Shown: positions 61,661 through 64,000 of the stretch, piece after piece
Layout of the letters: every line of letters begins with the position of its first letter
Position numbering within the stretch: position 1 is the stretch's first letter
NCBI RefSeq assembly: GCF_001499855.1
Contig: NZ_LQIK01000005.1
Span: forward strand, 1-64,000
Reading direction: 5' to 3'
DNA length: 64,000 bases
DNA from: Mycobacterium sp. GA-0227b
Lineage (GTDB): Bacteria; Actinomycetota; Actinomycetes; Mycobacteriales; Mycobacteriaceae
Made by a program: the position numbers and the translations under genes
Notes under the pieces: generated by a model
The model's database searches: none
The model's input: the letters and a program-made list of their open reading frames with translations, nothing else
Told to the model about the DNA's origin: nothing

Positions 61661-61736
61661 GCTCGCGAAGGTAACGCTGCGGCGGTCTCGTGAGCTGACG
61701 GTCCGCCATGGCGTTTCTTCGAAGGAGTGATCACCG

Positions 61737-63185
61737 ATGCCTCGGTTCGTCGACCGCGTCGTGATCCACGCGCGGGCCGGCAACGGCGGTAACGGCTGCG
61801 CCTCGGTCCACCGCGAGAAATTCAAACCGCTCGGCGGCCCCGACGGGGGCAACGGCGGCCGCGGCGGCAGCGTGGTGCTGGTCGTCGATCCGCAGGTGCA
61901 CACGCTGCTCGACTTCCATTTCCACCCGCATGTCGTGGCGCCGTCCGGCAAGCAAGGCGCGGGCGGCAACCGGGACGGAGCCGCAGGTGCGGACCTCGAG
62001 GTCAAGGTCCCCGACGGCACGGTCGTGCTCGACGAGGACGGTCGACTGCTGGCCGATCTGGTCGGTGCCGGCACCCGCTTCGAAGCCGCCGCCGGCGGCC
62101 GCGGTGGCCAGGGCAACGCCGCGCTGGCGTCGCGTGCCCGCAAGGCCCCCGGCTTCGCGCTGCTCGGCGAAAAGGGGCAGGTCCGCGACCTCACGCTGGA
62201 ACTCAAGACCGTGGCCGACGTCGGACTGGTCGGGTTTCCGTCCGCGGGCAAGTCATCGCTGGTGTCGGTCATCTCGGCGGCCAAACCGAAAATCGCGGAC
62301 TACCCGTTCACCACGCTGGCGCCCAACCTCGGCGTGGTGTCCGCCGGTGAGAACACGTTCACCGTCGCCGACGTGCCCGGCCTGATCCCCGGTGCTTCGC
62401 AGGGCCGCGGTCTCGGCCTGGACTTCCTGCGCCACATCGAGCGCTGCGCGGTACTGGTCCATGTGGTGGACTGCGCGACGCTGGAACCGGGACGCGACCC
62501 GGTGTCCGACATCGACGCCCTGGAAGCCGAATTGGCCGCCTACACCCCGACGCTGCAGGGCGATGCGGCGCTGGGTGATCTCGGGGAGCGCCCGCGGGCG
62601 GTGGTGCTCAACAAGATCGACGTGCCCGATGCGCGCGAGCTGGCCGACTTCGTGCGCGACGAGATCGCGCGCCGATACGGCTGGCCGGTCTTCGAGGTCT
62701 CCACCGTGACCCGGGAAGGGTTGCGGCCGTTGACGTTCGCGCTGTGGGAGATGGTGTCGGCCTATCGCGAATCGCAACCCCCGGTGGTGCCGCGCCGGCC
62801 CGTCATCCGGCCCGTCGCCGTGGACGAGAGCGGGTTCACCGTCGAGCCCGACGGACACGGCGGCTTCGTCGTCCGCGGCACCCGGCCCGAACGATGGGTT
62901 GCCCAAACCGATTTCGACAACGACGAGGCGGTCGGTTATCTCGGTGACCGGCTGGCGCGGCTGGGCGTCGAGGAGGAGCTGTTCAAGCTCGGCGCCCGCC
63001 CCGGCTGCGCCGTCACCATCGGAGACGTCACCTTCGACTGGGAGCCGCAGACCCCCGCGGGGGTGGACGTGCCGATGTCGGGTCGCGGCACCGATCAGCG
63101 GCTGGAGCAGACCGACCGGGTCGGCGCCGCCGAACGCAAGGCCGCCCGACGGGAGCGGCGACGACCGGGCGGGGAACCCGGATGA
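61737..63185 (+). CDS. obg: GTPase Obg/CgtA
   Basis: A 482-aa ribosome-assembly GTPase. The Gly-rich Obg fold is at about 1-158 ([20 protein letters not shown]). The G domain follows at about 160-335: G1 [10 protein letters not shown]3 [11 protein letters not shown]4 NKID. The OCT domain is at about 355-435, ending in a basic tail. GAAGGAG precedes the ATG. The stop overlaps the proB start (ATGA). It monitors 50S maturation and GTP/ppGpp status. Orthologue of Rv2440c. Confidence 0.97.
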   Translation: MPRFVDRVVIHARAGNGGNGCASVHREKFKPLGGPDGGNGGRGGSVVLVVDPQVHTLLDFHFHPHVVAPSGKQGAGGNRDGAAGADLEVKVPDGTVVLDEDGRLLADLVGAGTRFEAAAGGRGGQGNAALASRARKAPGFALLGEKGQVRDLTLELKTVADVGLVGFPSAGKSSLVSVISAAKPKIADYPFTTLAPNLGVVSAGENTFTVADVPGLIPGASQGRGLGLDFLRHIERCAVLVHVVDCATLEPGRDPVSDIDALEAELAAYTPTLQGDAALGDLGERPRAVVLNKIDVPDARELADFVRDEIARRYGWPVFEVSTVTREGLRPLTFALWEMVSAYRESQPPVVPRRPVIRPVAVDESGFTVEPDGHGGFVVRGTRPERWVAQTDFDNDEAVGYLGDRLARLGVEEELFKLGARPGCAVTIGDVTFDWEPQTPAGVDVPMSGRGTDQRLEQTDRVGAAERKAARRERRRPGGEPG

Positions 63186-64000
63186 GCGCACCGCTGAGCA
63201 CCCGGGACGCGATCCGCACTGCGCGCAGCATCGTCGTCAAGGTCGGCACCACCGCGCTCACCACGCCGTCAGGGGTGTTCGACGGGCGCCAAGTGGCCAC
63301 GATGGTCGATGCGATCGAAAAGCGCATGCAGGCGGGTTCGGATGTGGTGATCGTGTCCTCGGGTGCGATCGCGGCGGGTATTGAACCGCTCAAATTGTCC
63401 AGGCGACCGACGGATCTGGCCACCAAGCAGGCCGCGGCCAGCGTCGGGCAGGTGGCGCTGGTGAACTCGTGGAGCGCGGCGTTCGATCGCTACGATCGCG
63501 TCGTCGGGCAGGTGCTGCTGACCGCGCATGACATCGCGATGCGGGTGCAGCACACCAACGCCCAGCGCACGCTCGACAGGTTGCGCGCGCTGCACGCGGT
63601 CGCGATCGTCAACGAGAACGACACGGTGGCCACCAACGAGATCCGGTTCGGCGACAACGACCGGCTCTCGGCGCTGGTGGCCCATCTGGTGGGCGCCGAC
63701 GCGCTGGTACTGCTGTCGGACATCGACGGGCTCTACGACTCGGATCCTCGAAAGGGCAACGCCCGCTTCATTTCCGAGGTGACGCGTCCGGAGGATCTGG
63801 ACGGCGTGGTCGCCGGCCGCGGCAGTCATCTGGGCACCGGTGGCATGGCATCGAAGCTGTCGTCCGCGCTGTTGGCGGCCGACGCGGGCGTGCCGGTGCT
63901 GCTCGCCGGGGCATCGGACGCCGCCACGGCGCTCACCGACGCGTCGGTGGGCACGGTCTTCGCGCCGCGGCCCGAACGGATGTCGGCGCGCCGGTTCTGG
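63182..64000 (+). CDS. proB: Glutamate 5-kinase, 3' end beyond the window
   Basis: Partial: 273 codons open to the window edge, of an expected 365 or so. It phosphorylates glutamate in the first step of proline synthesis. Visible: [12 protein letters not shown] (ATP-binding start), [42 protein letters not shown] and [14 protein letters not shown], ending with [20 protein letters not shown]. Most of the amino-acid kinase domain is present; a PUA domain, if any, is off the end. It starts by ATGA overlap with obg, matching Rv2439c. Confidence 0.95.
   Translation, partial: MSAPLSTRDAIRTARSIVVKVGTTALTTPSGVFDGRQVATMVDAIEKRMQAGSDVVIVSSGAIAAGIEPLKLSRRPTDLATKQAAASVGQVALVNSWSAAFDRYDRVVGQVLLTAHDIAMRVQHTNAQRTLDRLRALHAVAIVNENDTVATNEIRFGDNDRLSALVAHLVGADALVLLSDIDGLYDSDPRKGNARFISEVTRPEDLDGVVAGRGSHLGTGGMASKLSSALLAADAGVPVLLAGASDAATALTDASVGTVFAPRPERMSARRFW

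Overview
The window is chromosomal DNA of a mycobacterium, most likely an environmental or rapid-growing Mycolicibacterium. GC content is high, starts are ATG/GTG/TTG, and genes often overlap as ATGA or GTGA. Clade markers include resuscitation-promoting factors, a DUF732 exported protein, a WS/DGAT acyltransferase, a mycothiol-linked DsbA-like protein and the actinobacterial oxidase subunit CtaJ. From memory, most of the gene order matches the M. tuberculosis Rv2484c-to-Rv2439c segment read in the opposite direction. The comparison was not computed.

Layout. 1-5842: tRNA-Arg, then an overlapping lipid operon (WS/DGAT, a PlsC with a fused HAD phosphatase, PlsB). 5877-10553: accessory block with a CopD-CtaG fusion, a DUF559-type gene framed by a 61-bp inverted repeat, and a TetR regulator overlapping a SAM-dependent methyltransferase. 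10749-18990: SSB-like protein, EttA, giant NAD-dependent glutamate dehydrogenase, a thioesterase and an unknown protein. 19023-20980 (minus): alpha-glucosidase and truncated haemoglobin O. 21120-22516: HNH protein, CtaJ, DUF5130. 22517-29402 (minus): HNH protein, aminopeptidase N, DUF732 protein, SRPBCC protein, MFS exporter, and an ECF42-type sigma factor with its DGPF/YCII partner. 29554-31490: Rv2466c-like oxidoreductase behind a SigH-type promoter, RpiB and an Fpg/Nei glycosylase. 31578-34434: membrane-anchored repeat protein and an acyl-CoA dehydrogenase. 34456-39099: tRNA-Gly, tRNA-Pro, tig, clpP1, clpP2, clpX. 39264-44271: fdhD, a possible small ORF, korA-korB, mobA. 44272-46334: a gene-poor 1-kb stretch, then two tandem rpf genes. 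46344-52849: FAD monooxygenase, S9 peptidase, an exported protein with nine exact-length 19-residue repeats, a saccharopine-dehydrogenase-like reductase and a DUF937 protein. 52902-64000: valS-folC-DUF4233-ndk-rne-rplU-rpmA-obg-proB; proB runs off the window.

The core supports protein synthesis and quality control (EttA, trigger factor, ClpP1P2X, ValS, L21/L27, Obg, RNase E), phospholipid and triacylglycerol assembly, glutamate and 2-oxoglutarate metabolism (GDH, KorAB) and wall resuscitation (Rpf). The best candidates for undescribed biology are the palindromic element that brackets the DUF559 gene and recurs in diverged form downstream of clpX, and the 19-residue-repeat exoprotein. Many genes have a TANNNT-like -10 box ending 6-8 nt before the start codon, as expected for leaderless mRNAs.
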